This document shows positions 35,646 to 46,431 of a stretch of 64,000 nt of DNA, in pieces; the stretch's first letter is position 1; each line of letters begins with the position of its first letter. Position numbers and translations under genes: made by a program. Location of the stretch: NCBI GenBank assembly GCA_012931725.1, contig CM022949.1, positions 8,248,636 to 8,312,635 of the forward strand, read 5' to 3'. This stretch comes from Litsea cubeba. Lineage: Eukaryota; Streptophyta; Magnoliopsida; Laurales; Lauraceae. The notes beneath the pieces were generated by a model. That model ran no database searches. It saw only the letters and a list, made by a program, of their open reading frames with translations, and was not told where the DNA came from.

Positions 35646-36038
35646 AAAATTGTTGTAGTGAAGAAAGAAAACTCTGTTGAAGTTCTGCACCGGCTACCAC
35701 TACAAGGTCCTTGCTTTCTCCTTCTGCCTCTAATGGCTTAGACGTGGCTTTTCAGCCCGTCTACTTAGCTTTTTATTGGACATAGGACCTCTTCTTGGTC
35801 TTTATCTTCTAAAAACCTGAGGTTATAGCCAAGACAAGCGAATCAAGAGCATCCTCTGTTGTCATCTGCATGGATGATGGCGAAGTCCACACATGGCTTG
35901 CGACCGTCAATCTGAATGGGTCCCCCACAATCTCCTGAGAAGTTAGATCCTCATTTTCTTGCTTTTCATTGTAGTTTGTATTTTTCTAAAAGAGACAAAA
36001 AATCACAACTCTTGTCTTTCATTATTGTTGAATATTGT

Positions 36039-36120
36039 AAAATCGGCTATAAACGCCAAAATCGGCTATAAATGCCAAAATCGACTATAAACGCATAAAA
36101 TCGACTATAAATGCCAAAAA
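36039..36120. repeat. 19-21-bp tandem repeat, four copies
   Basis: Unit AAAATCGGCTATAAACGCC, with G/A and C/T variants, near the right end of the 2.5-kb LTR. Confidence 0.85.
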
Positions 36121-37430
36121 AACCGCCTTTCACGACAAATCAAGAAAATGTTTCTTTTCTTAAATATATGTGCAATGGAAAACTTAAAAGAAGTTGATTT
36201 CCTTTTACTTGCGAAGTTCGATCTCCGGATCATCATTTGCAATTCCAAGTAAAATAGAAAATCTGGCACACCCACAAAAAAAATGTTGATACCCGCTCCT
36301 GCCCCCCCGGGCGCGAAAGGGTCGGACCTAACAGACTCCCACGTCCGCCGACCTCGGTAGCACCGAGCCAGGAATGCGCGGTCCATCAACAGACATATCA
36401 TATCTAGATATTTTGATACTCCACATCCCATGCCTGATGGGAGCTTAGGTGGGCCATATAGGCTAGTACACACGGTATTATGTGTGAGACATTTGCATTT
36501 TATTAAGGCCCATGAGCGTGCGTACACACACATCGTGAATTACTATATATTCACACTTGGTGTTTCAAATAAAGGATAACAAGATATTCATGTGAACAAT
36601 ATTGTAAAAAATAGAGGAATTTATCGGAAAAGGAACCTTAGATGGTCACTAGACGAAAAAGGGGATACTAGTTTATATGCTACGAAACTGGTATTCCCTC
36701 CAAACTTTTCTATTTTTTTTCTCTTTTTCGACGAGCGTACGTCATCGCTCATTTAAATGGGACCAAGTGTTTCAGGATTCTGCGAAGAGACGACGTCATT
36801 TTACCTCTTGAGCAAGACTGCATAAACAGTTGGGCAAGGACGTCGACGCTGATCTTAGATTTTTTTTTTTTGCCATTTTTACATTACTTTTTTTTGTGGG
36901 GTTCCTAGTTATGATGCTTGCTTCTTTTTTTTAAAATTTATCATCTTATGGGGCATTCAGAAGTAGGAGAATTAGTGGGTCTTTGAAGGGAATCAATCGA
37001 GAAATTTATAGGCTTGAAGCTGAGCAAATTATAAAGGAATTGCGATATGTTATCATCAATACCGAAGGCTTATTGGGAAATGATATGTTCCATTTAAAAA
37101 TCATGTTTCATTAAGGTTTGGAGTTTGGAGTCCACCAAACTTAGCTTCAGGGAGTTCACTTCACCATTCCAAATTTTGATGGTTCAGTTCACATGGTTTG
37201 AGCTGATTCAGGTCCAGAGTTTAAGGTGCGGACTTATAACCTAAGGCATTGTCGCTCAAAACCAGTGATGGGAATGACACATCCCCAAGCACACATTGCA
37301 AAAGAGATGGCGTTGCATGTAGTTTTGTGGATCATACCTTGTATATATCCCTTGATGTGGATCATACTTTTGTGGGGTAGCTTTCAAGCATACCTTGTAC
37401 ATATTTACATCAACACTTCTTTACATTAGA

Positions 37431-37610
37431 TTCTGTGAAGCAACGACGTCGTCATATATTAAAGCATATTGTCTTTCACTAGCTTCTGTGAAGCAACGAG
37501 GTCGTCATATATTTTCTAGCACTAACTTTTGTGAAGCAACAACGTCGTCAAATATTAAAGCATACTTTCTTCTACTAACTTCCGTGAAGCAACAATGTCG
37601 TCAGATATTA
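37431..37610. repeat. 43-53-bp tandem repeat with ACGTCGT core, four copies
   Basis: TTCTGTGAAGCAACGACGTC and variants begin at 37431, 37484, 37527 and 37580. The palindromic ACGACGTCGT core appears once more at about 38533, near the other end of the element. Confidence 0.85.
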
Positions 37611-37757
37611 GAACACACTTCCTTTATTAGAACACACTTCCTTTCATCCCTCTCCCCAGCACCTATTTTTTTTCACACACACTCCTTTTCCCTCTCCCTC
37701 TATCACCTTCTTCTCCAAACAAATTCCACAACCACAAGAGTGAGAATCAGATTGTTA

Positions 37758-38121
37758 GAGATGATTAATCTACCCTAGCTCTTATTCCCCAAACTCATCA
37801 TTTTCTCCAATCAGATTTCAAATTTTAAAAATACCCATCTCAGATTTCCCTTCAAAACTCCATTTTCCAACCCCCAACTCCTCACCCCATCTTAAATCCC
37901 TTTTTCCGTCACTTCTCCCACTCTCCTACCACCCAAGAACCAGATTTTCAACACACCCACATCGGAAAAGGGCCGTTTTCCGGCCGTCTGCCATTTTTGG
38001 CGGTATGGAGAGCTTACCACCTGTTCTTGAAGCATCTGTGGTGCTCGCTGCGATCATCATCGTCCATGAAAGCAGCCACTTTCTTGCTGCTCAGCTTCAA
38101 GGTATCCATGTGAGTAAGTTT
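37758..38121 (+). pseudogene. Captured first exon of an ARASP-like chloroplast S2P metalloprotease
   Basis: The 3' part reads SLPPVLEASVVLAAIIIVHE then SSHFLAAQLQGIHVSKFA. This is the first membrane helix with the HExxH zinc-protease motif of plant ARASP/S2P-like proteases of the chloroplast. The upstream 180 nt is serine/proline-rich and transit-peptide-like. An ATG at 37758 (MINLP) fits the original start but is one nucleotide out of frame with the rest, and the match stops after SKFA. So it is a broken, truncated copy of exon 1 with its leader. Confidence 0.78.
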
Positions 38122-38304
38122 GCCAGGAGTGGAGCTGGAATGTGCAGGATTTAAGGGCATGGCGGGTGTTTAGGGTTTTGGGGGTCATGGTTTTGGGGGG
38201 GTTTTGGGGATTTGCGGGTCATGGTTTTGAGGGATGAGGCACGATCCAGAAGCCAAATCATCTGGCGACGGCCATCTGCGAGTTTTGCTTCAAGGATTGT
38301 GTCG

Positions 38305-38403
38305 TCTCCTTCCTTGAACTCAAGACCTGATCTCTCAGGCGTTTGAAGCCCAAGTTAGGAAGCTAACTGAAGATCTCCAGAGTGATTCAGGTGACATGCA
38401 ATG
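38305..38403 (+). pseudogene. Second captured exon-like fragment in the Pack-MULE
   Basis: One frame reads QDLISQAFEAQVRKLTEDLQ then SDSGDMQ, a coiled-coil-like peptide ending at a stop. I cannot name the gene. The context suggests a second captured exon. Confidence 0.4.
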
Positions 38404-38675
38404 AGCTTTGGGACCACCTTAACTAACTTTTGAGGAAGAAGGAAAAGGAAACCGCCAGGGGAAAAGTGAGAAAGCGATGAGAGGAAGAAGGAGACAATGG
38501 GGAAGTGGGGTTCGGGGTACTTTTATGGGGTTGAATGGTGCAACGACGTCGTCACTTGTTTGGATCATTAATAAAAAAATAGAAGGGACCACTTCCGTGC
38601 CATATTTACTAGTGGCCCATTTTTCGTCTAGTGGCCATCTAAGGTCCTTTTTCAGGTAAATTCCTCTAAAATATA

Positions 38676-39022
38676 TGACACAAGAATGATAAGCCATATA
38701 GAGTTCTAGAAACTTTGGCATGTGAATAGACAATGATTGCCAATTGAAGATTTTTTAAAATGTTACACCTTTTTTTTTATCCTTGATTAGCAATATCTTC
38801 GTCGTTTTGCATAATTTACAATAATCTTTTTTTTTGTTAAATTTATTAGAAATTTATAAGGATCTATCATGTTTTACTGAAAGGAACCCTTAAGTTACTT
38901 TAGGTGCATATAAAGTTAATCAAAAAACAAATTAACCTTATCCTAATTGACATTTACATGTTAATCTCTATCAATGCAAGATGGTTGCTTGATTTGAGAA
39001 TCTGACTCTAAAATGGCCTAAA
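38676..39022. other. AT-rich spacer
   Basis: No gene or repeat recognised between the Pack-MULE and the next LTR. Confidence 0.5.
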
Positions 39023-42000
39023 GTATGTGTAAGGTCCGTGACCTTATTTGGTCAATTGGGCCCAATATCAGGCCCTGACCCGTTTAATTTGTTATTATTA
39101 TAATTAATTATATTTTAGATATTTAAGTGGGTTTAGATCATGAGCGAGTTTTTTTAGCACTAGAATAGTGTCTGCGAAGTTTTGTGCGATTTCGAGTTCG
39201 TTTGATCATAGCAGGGGGTAGTTTGCAATTTAGAAAAAATTGAGTGTTTTCCGAAATATTCCAAACTCCGTGATTTTTGGATTCGTTGGAAAGGTTTCGT
39301 CGCGATGATCTTTTTTTTTCTTTTGACTCGTCGCGATCCGGTGATCAGAAATCCTTCAAGTGGGCTATTCTTCACCAGACCCACTTAAATGGGCAACTTA
39401 GTCTTTTCTTTCGTTTCTTCTTCTTAAGCAAGGATTGGCCCTAATCCTATTTCGTTATCTGCAACGAAAGCAACAGCAACCCCCTTTCTTCTTCCTTTTC
39501 TCTTTCTCAAGCCAGAGCTCTACCCTAGAAGATCCTACTCAAAGATCCGAACCGCTAATCTTCATTCTCTCGATCTCCTCTTTCTTCCAGTACCAAATTG
39601 GTAAGATTTATCTCAATCTCATATTTTCATTTTATCTTTTCTTTGGTTAGATTAGGTTCGATCTTGATCTTTTTCCTTTCTTTCTTCTCCTTTGCGTTCT
39701 AGGTTGTGTTTAGTTGGATTGGATTATGGATCTTGTAGTAGAAAGCCTTCTCCTCGAGTTTTGCCCAATTTTTATCTTCTTCTTGGTTGAGGCAAGTAAA
39801 TATGTAATTTATAGTTTATATGTCTGTATTGCTTTTTATTGATTGATGATATATTCATGTTAGATTACCTTAAATTCCAAGCCTGTGTTTAAATGAAAAT
39901 TATCATGTTAGGTATTGATTTGGGGATTTGAAAATTGTTAATCTTAATTGGAAATCAATTATTTTAATTTGATTCAATGAAATGGAATGAATGGAATGGA
40001 TTGTTGGGAGAGCAGGAGGCTCTATTTTATGCAGGTGGTAGCCTTTGGAAAGGCTTAAAAAGGAAAGAAAATGATTGGGGACGGAACAATTTCAGAAATG
40101 GCCTGAAGCTGTATTCATCCCGTACTCTCGGTCAGCCGAACTCAAGGTTCGGTTAGCCGAACTCTGGAGTTCGGTTAGCCGAACCCTATGTCGGTTCAAA
40201 TTCCAGAGAGCGAAGATTTGCTTCAGATGAACGTCGGTTAGCTCTCGGCTCGGTGTCGGTTAGCCGAACCCATCTCGTCGGTCAACCTAACCCCAGTTCG
40301 GTCGGAAAACCAAAGAGCTGATTTTTCAGTTGTTTGAGTTCGGTCAGCCGAACTCAAGGTTCGGTTAACCGAACTGGTGAGTTCGGTTAACCGAGGGCTG
40401 ACCGAGGCTTAACCGAAATTGTCATTTTGCTTTGTTTATTTAGGATTGATACTCTTAACCTAGGATTTTGGACTTAGATGTTAGAAACCCCTAATCTACT
40501 ATCACATGACCATAAGTGGGATTGAAATCGAAACACGTGGCTTGGTGTGGATTCGATAGGATGTTTACGTATTCGTGTATTACATGTGATAACCGAATAC
40601 GTATGGAACTGAATCGTCCGATACTTGACATGATTGTACACCAAGGGATTTCCCTAAGAGTATCATCGATCTAAATTCCACACGTACTTTGTTAGGACTT
40701 ATGAAATACATAGATGACACCACTTGCCTAGGATTGGATTGTAATCTCTCATTGACTTGTAACTTGTATTCGTCGTTTATATTCCTTGTACATTCTCTTG
40801 ACATAACATACTTAATCAATTATGAAACATAAATCTTTGTAGGATTTAGGACTTGGACATGACTTAGAATATACCTTAGGAACCTGTGTTATGTCTTGAT
40901 AAACATGACTGGCTAGCATGAAAAGGGATTATCGTGTGTTGTACTTGTCTTGAATGAGATAATCCCTATACTCGTGTCTTGTACATTGAGCTGGCCATAC
41001 TTGCTTGTCTTATATGTTCTTGTGTCAACACCACTATGTTATTATTCACATATCATGGCCATCTGCAGTTTGGGGTATTATTGACGGGCCGGTTATTCGG
41101 TCGTCAGGATGGGCAGTCGGCGTTGGACGGCGTCCATGGCATTGAATAGCTGGGAGCGGGCTTGGACCATGTTGCTATTCCCAGGACCGGGAGCTAGGAT
41201 CATACTGGAGCCGGACTTTGGTATCAGTAGTCTTGTCTGGATTGTTACTGGTACCCCGGGAGGTGGCTTGGACATCCTCGGAGTCTCCTTCTTGTTTCTT
41301 GTTTTGCATTGCATGGATAGTGGTTATTGCTAGATGATTGTTAGGATTCCTTTTATTATTTCTATTGATTATTATCCTCGCTTTATGCCTAGCTTCGATT
41401 TCCTTGTATTCATATGATCATGTATTTGTCATTATTCTATATTTGATACATGTCATGTTTATTATGCTTTGCTTATTTATTACTCAACATGTCGTTGACT
41501 CTGTTCCTTGGTGTGCAGACACCTTAGGTGGTTACTACTACTATGAGGAGCAGGCCGGTGAGGAGATCCCAAAGGATCTCCAACCAGTAGAGGAGGAACG
41601 TGAGTGGCGTGCCGATGACGAGAGTAGCGTCAGTATATCTGGCACGAGAGAGATTCACATGGACTTCATTTAGATATATTCTTTGATTTATTTCTCTCGT
41701 TGGGCCTTTATTCATTAACTTGGTTTTCTTTTATTGGCCTTGTTTATTGGGTTGGCCAATGTAATAATTAAATTGATTCTTTAGTTTTGTTTATTTATCT
41801 TTCTTGCAACTTTAATATTTAATGAGAATTATTATTCACTGTTGATGTTTCATATGCCTAGAGTTGTATGAACTCTACATTTATTATACTACATGACGCT
41901 TGAAATATTATATCATCACCGCGGACTTACGATCCGTGGGCCCAAATGACAAAATTTTAATTAGTCCTAAAATTTACTCTCCAGATCCGGTTTATTCTTT

Positions 42001-42028
42001 AATCAGGTCCGGGGGACGAGACAGTATG
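39023..42028 (+). mobile_element. Solo LTR, 3.0 kb, with exact TSD
   Basis: The LTR spans 39028-42023, starts TGTAAGGTCC and ends GACGAGACA. Exact GTATG copies flank it (39023-39027 and 42024-42028). No internal gag-pol. Its length and shared segments (CGGACTTACGATCCGTGGG near the end, compare 50079) suggest the same broad long-LTR family as the LTR at 46432, possibly Tekay/Del-type Ty3/gypsy; the family is inference. Confidence 0.85.
40125..40410. repeat. Array of palindromic GTTCGGTTAGCCGAAC motifs inside the solo LTR
   Basis: At least six near-palindromes of this type, in varying spacing, in an otherwise AT-rich LTR. Confidence 0.85.
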
Positions 42029-43190
42029 TTAGGGTCATAGTCAAATATGCACTTCTATAGTCTTGTCAACTCCAAGTCAAGTCCAAGACTTACCTCTAGA
42101 AGCTTCAACAAGGTAGATCAAGTTCAAGTCCATAAAAAGTTAAGTTTTTGAAAGTCAATGCTTCATTGAGATGTATTCCAATTTATGCCAACCCATTCAG
42201 GTAAATTGGATCTTAGGAAAACCGATTATAGGACCTTAGAACCCTCAACCCAACTGGTGTTTCGTCCAAAAATGAAAAGCGGTGGCTTTTTACCGCTTTT
42301 CATTTATCCTTGAGTTTTACAGAAATATGTGAAGATGACTTGCACTTGTATTTTATTGTGCTTTAGAGAGTCATCTCCACTTTTATTTACATGGGTTTTG
42401 TTCGTCTCGCCTTCTGAGTGCAGGTTGTTTACAAATTTTTATAAAACCTCCTCATCAGGCTTAGGAGATCAAATACAAAGGGAATTACAAAATGAAAAGA
42501 GAAAGAGAAAGATCATTGTCTTCGTTGAAGAAGTCTGCATCGTAGTTTCCTTTGCCAGTCTTTGTAACTCATCACTTTGATGAGGAAGAAGAAGTAATAG
42601 GGATGTTCGTTTTGAATTAACAGAGACAAACCCTTGTTCTCCTTCCATAGTGAGAGGAACAAATAAGGGTTTTCAGAAACTATCACCCAATCTAACAGAC
42701 ACTTAATGCCTTGCTCTCACCTTGAAGAAAGAAGAGAGAGCTTTCTGTCTTAAAAATGGTAGGGTTTTGGCCTTTCTTTCGCACTGGATCAGATCTCCCG
42801 TGCTGCTTGCCCAAGTGTTCCTCTTATAGACTTTGAGAAACTGTAACTGCTGCAAATCGCGGGGTAGTGGGGGAAGCGGTTTCAAAACTGCAGTGAATGG
42901 AGGTTGTAACGACTTTCTTGCTGTTTTAGCGACCATTAGGAATGCAACCGCCCAGATGGTGGGTGACAGCTGTGCGGCGGCTAGTGAAGAAAAAGTTCAG
43001 CGGCAAGTGTCTTGATGGCTGAAGTGGCCGGTGAAGCTTTGTAAACAATGGCTGCTAGAATGCTGTCATTATGGCCGGTCAGATTCCAACGGCCATAAAA
43101 AGTAGCATCTTTTTCTAAAATAAGTATTTTGCCTTCGGTAATGTGATGTGTTGACGAATGAAATTTTTGTGCGCCAACAACTGGTAAATT
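42029..43190. other. Intergenic repeat-like DNA, no gene
   Basis: Contains a short hairpin (AAAAGCGGTGG / CCGCTTTT, about 42277-42302) and short open frames without recognisable protein similarity. Confidence 0.4.
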
Positions 43191-43249
43191 TAATAGGGCT
43201 TAATTGGCTAAACTGAACAATTTAGTTGTTTAGTTTCAAGTCCCACGGG

Positions 43250-43490
43250 TAGCCATAACTGTGGTACAACTAACCATAAGGACTTAAGAGCACACCGTAA
43301 ATCATTTACAGTTGTTTTTTTCAAAATATTATTTTTCGGCATTTTTGTATTACGATTACCTACGGCTAACTAACATGCTAATCATAAGGTCCCCAGAAGG
43401 CAACCGTAAAGGCTTTAAGGTCATTTTTGCATAATACTGTTTTCGGCATTTTTTAACTACAGATACCTACGGCTAACTGTCTAGTTAATC
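43250..43490. repeat. Imperfect direct repeat, about 125 bp, two copies
   Basis: Both copies share TTTTTCGGCATTTTT, then TACCTACGGCTAACT and flanking AACCGTAAA-type runs. Confidence 0.65.
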
Positions 43491-43499
43491 GTTATACGA

Positions 43500-44740
43500 A
43501 TGAGTTAGATTGACTGTTGGTCAAACTAGTCGTTGGAGGTTTATGGCTAGTCGTATCTAGTTCGGGACTAACCGTTGTGAGCTCTTTTTATATAATTAAC
43601 AAGCTCATTCCAATAGTTGCAATACATGTGATTTTGGGAGCTCTCTTAAACCACGAACTAAACCATTAGTTAAATATTTTTTAGAGATCTCAAAATTATC
43701 TTCCACTTACTCTTCATTGGTTTGATAGTTAGATTTAAGAGCATTCAAAGCTAAAAAAGAGAGTGATTGGTAGAACTAGGATCTATTGTTTTGAAGTTTA
43801 ATCTCTCCTCATAGGCAAAGTCTCCTTAGACCTTAAGACTTTATTCTACACACTCTAAGATCATCATAGGTACATTATTGAGCATTATGCCATCAAAAGA
43901 GTGTCTTGTGGAAAGATCCATTTCTAGGGAGTGAACCAACCTCATATGTATATCTTAGCCACCCTAAACCTAAACCTCCTTCCTCACTTGGTTGAGCACA
44001 ATTGGAGCAACTTCATCACCAAGGAGCTAAGCAATGAGTAAAAGCTTGGAGTTCAAGTTTAAACTTCAAAGAGTGAACATCAAGTTAGATTCGTCTACAA
44101 ATAGGCAAACATTCTTGATTTATTTCATTCTTATATCACTGTAAAGTGGATTTGACCTGTATAATCAAACCACTATAAAAATAGTGTTAGTGGAGTAGAC
44201 CTTTGTAATCGATCCACCGATTCAAGATTTTGGTATTGGTGGAGTAAACCTTAGCGATCGAACCACTGTATCAAAAAATTTAGGTGTAAAGGTTTGTGAA
44301 GTGCACCTATTCAAAACCCTCTCATAATGAAATCCAAGAGACCAATGGTGTGTGGTTTTCTTAGGAGTGGATATAGGTCAAAGACCAAACCACTATAAAC
44401 CGTTATGTGCATCTATCTCTATTGTGCTTCATTGCTTTATACTTATGTTATGGAATACATGCACTAGATAGTCATATTTTATTTGGTATGGGATACGACT
44501 CACTTGTGCTAAATTACATTTTGAACTCATTGTCTCATTGGCATATTCTTGGTATTTAAGCTTTCTAGAAGTTCATATTTATTAACTTGTGATTAGCACA
44601 TTTGATCACTTAATTATTTCCGCACATAGTTATATCTTATTATTGAATGATCATTATTTGAATTAGGACTTGTAATTTTTAATTAGTCATAGTTTACAAA
44701 TAGTCTTATTCACCCCACTTCTAGGACTTGCATCGGTCTC
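43500..44740. mobile_element. Probable degraded LTR-retrotransposon remnant
   Basis: Triplicated AACCACTGTA / GTGGAGTAGACC phrases (about 44150-44400) and a final TTCACCCCACTTCTAGGA segment resemble the 3' part of SIRE/Maximus-type copia LTRs. No ends or TSD found. Confidence 0.35.
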
Positions 44741-45368
44741 TAACTTGCACCTTCAAAGTACATTGAAAGTGCATTAATTAAATAATCTCCTATTTCGAGA
44801 CAACTAACTGTAAGGGATCTAGATCCCCTGATTCGTCCAAACAGGGTCTCCCTGTTAAGGTATAGTAGGAGTTGCTTTGAAGTTTGACGTGATTGGTTAT
44901 GAAAGATAAGGTCGCCATTGCTGAAGTCACTTGAATTGGACTTTTGAGAAATGGCTAGGTGCAACAAAAACTGGTTCTACCAATAATTACGCTAAAAATA
45001 TTTGAACCCTCATTGGAAAAATCAGTAAGATACTTAAGAAGTCACCATTTGGAATTTTAATTGAAGATCTCAACAAAGGATTTTCAGTCATCATATGTAC
45101 CATCCATTTCTTATTAATTTATTACTCTTTAAATAATTAAATATACAAAGATAATTCATTGAAAGTCTTTTTTCATGCAAGTGTTGTTGCTTACAATAGC
45201 AAGAGGATCAAATAACCTCTTAATCTTGTATTATTGTGAGGTTTCAATGTCGTTAATTCATAAGAAACTCTTTAGTTCTAGTTGCTCGGCCTAACTCTCT
45301 TATCCACACTTGTGCTTAACGACATTGTACTATTGTAGACACATTAAAAACATATTTTCTTCTCTTTA
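44741..45368. other. Intergenic, no gene
   Basis: AT-rich; nothing recognised. Confidence 0.4.
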
Positions 45369-45510
45369 TGCCCTGGGCCTAGACTGGGCCCGTTAGGGCC
45401 GGGAAAGGCCTAAGTAGTAGAGGCCCTTTTAGAATTATGGCCCGCCTTGTGGCTGAGGCTTAGACAACCCCAACCCAAGCCCACTTTGGCCCTTTGATAG
45501 CCCCGCGATG
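45369..45510. mobile_element. Remnant of the GGGCC-rich hAT-like family
   Basis: GGGCCTAGACTGGGCCCGTTAG and GGCCCGCCTTGTGG phrases match the composition of the hAT-like elements at 19850 and 50230. Ends are not preserved. Confidence 0.4.
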
Positions 45511-45574
45511 AGTACAATAACACTTTGAAAATCTGATTATGTGCCAACCATACCTAGCTGAAAATAAAGTTTTT

Positions 45575-45845
45575 TTGGAACCGAATCAACGATCTAGGGG
45601 GTGGTTGCTAGAAACCTTGGATCATAGCAAGTGATTTTAATGAAATCCTAAACAAACAAGAAAAATGGGGAGGTAGGAATTTTAATCAAAAAAAGCTAGA
45701 ACTTTCATTGATACTTTAAACTCTTTAAATATGTTTGATCTAGGTTCCTATGGTCCTTTTGACATGGTCAAACAAAAGAAAGGGGCTTGCTCATATTAAA
45801 GGAAGGTTAGACAAAATGGTTGTAAATATAGAGTGGAACTTATAG
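45575..45845 (+). pseudogene. L1 LINE endonuclease fragment
   Basis: Frames read DFNEILNKQEKWGG, then LNSLNMFDLGSYGP, then a run with RLDKMVVNIEW, with frameshifts. This is the C-terminal half of the apurinic-type endonuclease of plant L1 LINEs. It is broken and ends abruptly at the copia fragment. Confidence 0.75.
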
Positions 45846-45849
45846 GAGA

Positions 45850-46072
45850 CTTGTTGGGAGCCTTATCTACCTGACTAATTATCGCCCAGACATTGCTTAC
45901 TCGTGGGAGTGATTAGCCAATTTATGGACAAGACGAGATCATCTCACTTAGAAGCTGATTATTGGATTCTGCGATACATCAAAACCTCACCGAGAAGAGG
46001 TTGGTTCTTACCTACGTCATCCTCTCTTCAGTTGTCTTATTACTCTGATACTGATTTCATGTTGGCAGGAGA
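45850..46072 (+). pseudogene. Ty1/copia RT/RNase H fragment
   Basis: Reads GSLIYLTNYRPDIAYS, then after a one-base frameshift VGVISQFM, YWILRYIKTSPRRG and LQLSYYSDTDFMLAGD. This is the stretch linking copia reverse transcriptase to RNase H. The flanking pol sequence is missing. Confidence 0.85.
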
Positions 46073-46228
46073 TTATTCTGATTGGATTTCGAACATCGTC
46101 CCCGTGCCCAAGAAGGATGGACGTGTTCGCGATGCTGAGATTTTAGAAATCTCAATAAAGCATGTCCTACAGATTATTTTCCACTGCCGTACATTGATTT
46201 GCTCATGGACAAGACTATTGTGAAAGTC
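46073..46228 (+). pseudogene. Ty3/gypsy reverse transcriptase fragment
   Basis: Reads SDWISNIVPVPKKDGRVR, then after a frameshift FRNLNKACPTDYFPLPYIDL and LMDKT. This is the fingers region of Ty3/gypsy reverse transcriptase, most like the Tat/Athila lineage. It is fused in frame to the copia piece in front of it, so the open frame 45903-46223 is a chimera and not a gene. Confidence 0.85.
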
Positions 46229-46295
46229 TGCCTACTTACTATACTACTACTACGATTTGCCGACGATTAGAAATTTTGGTGGTCGGCTTTCTCGA

Positions 46296-46431
46296 GGTAG
46301 AGTTAGTTTTGTAATAGGAGCCCCGTTGGGCTTTTATGAAGCTTGGCCTGCTTTCGTATTAACTCACCATTTGGTGATTTGGTTCGTAGCAGCCCAAGTA
46401 TATCCAAGAGTTCTTTTTACACGCTACGCGG
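46296..46431 (+). pseudogene. Mitovirus-type RdRp fragment, left part
   Basis: One frame carries a GxPLGxY-x-W pattern, the THH motif, and a QVYPR...FTRY run that typify the palm of mitovirus RNA-dependent RNA polymerases. Such sequences are known in plant mitochondrial genomes and as nuclear copies. The fragment is a small part of the roughly 700-900-residue protein, with no start. It stops at the solo LTR insertion and resumes at about 50178. It cannot be functional. Confidence 0.72.

Larger units (their letters stand above)
24946..35663. mobile_element. CACTA (En/Spm) transposon carrying host gene fragments
   Basis: The element proper is 24949-35660, 10.7 kb. Both ends are CACTACAACA in inverted orientation, and the 3-bp TSD AAG is exact on both sides. 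Both subterminal zones are packed with CCGGCGAAA-type motifs in both orientations, typical binding sites for the TNPA-like protein. No TNP2 or TNPA frame is present, so it is non-autonomous. The interior holds intron-containing fragments of at least three unrelated nuclear genes, plus a LINE fragment and a Helitron end. Confidence 0.93.
23144..36388 (+). mobile_element. Solo-like 2.5-kb LTR interrupted by a CACTA element
   Basis: The LTR begins TGTTGACAC at 23144 and ends CCATCA at 36388. Flanks are ATAGA (23139-23143) and ACAGA (36389-36393), a 4/5-matching TSD. Removing the CACTA gives about 2530 bp. A TATA-like CTATAAATAGG lies near 24853, consistent with a U3/R border on the plus strand. 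No gag or pol was found, so it is either a solo LTR or the remnant of a larger element. Confidence 0.55.
36605..38675. mobile_element. Pack-MULE (non-autonomous Mutator-like) with captured host exons
   Basis: The element is 36614-38666. It has about 85-bp terminal inverted repeats: GAGGAATTTATCGG then CTTAGATGGTCACTAGACGA on the left, with the inverted counterpart at 38585-38666. The 9-bp flanks TAAAAAATA and TAAAATATA match at 8 of 9. No transposase is present. The interior carries the first exon of a chloroplast S2P protease gene, a second exon-like piece, and a tandem repeat array. Confidence 0.8.

Noticed and set aside
41109..41333. Short open frame in the 3.0-kb solo LTR
   Set aside because: Lies entirely within an LTR, is matched by an opposite-strand frame, and has no recognisable domain.
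45903..46223. 106-residue open frame that could be called a protein-coding gene
   Set aside because: It is an in-frame fusion of a copia fragment and a frameshifted gypsy fragment; no promoter or full domain.
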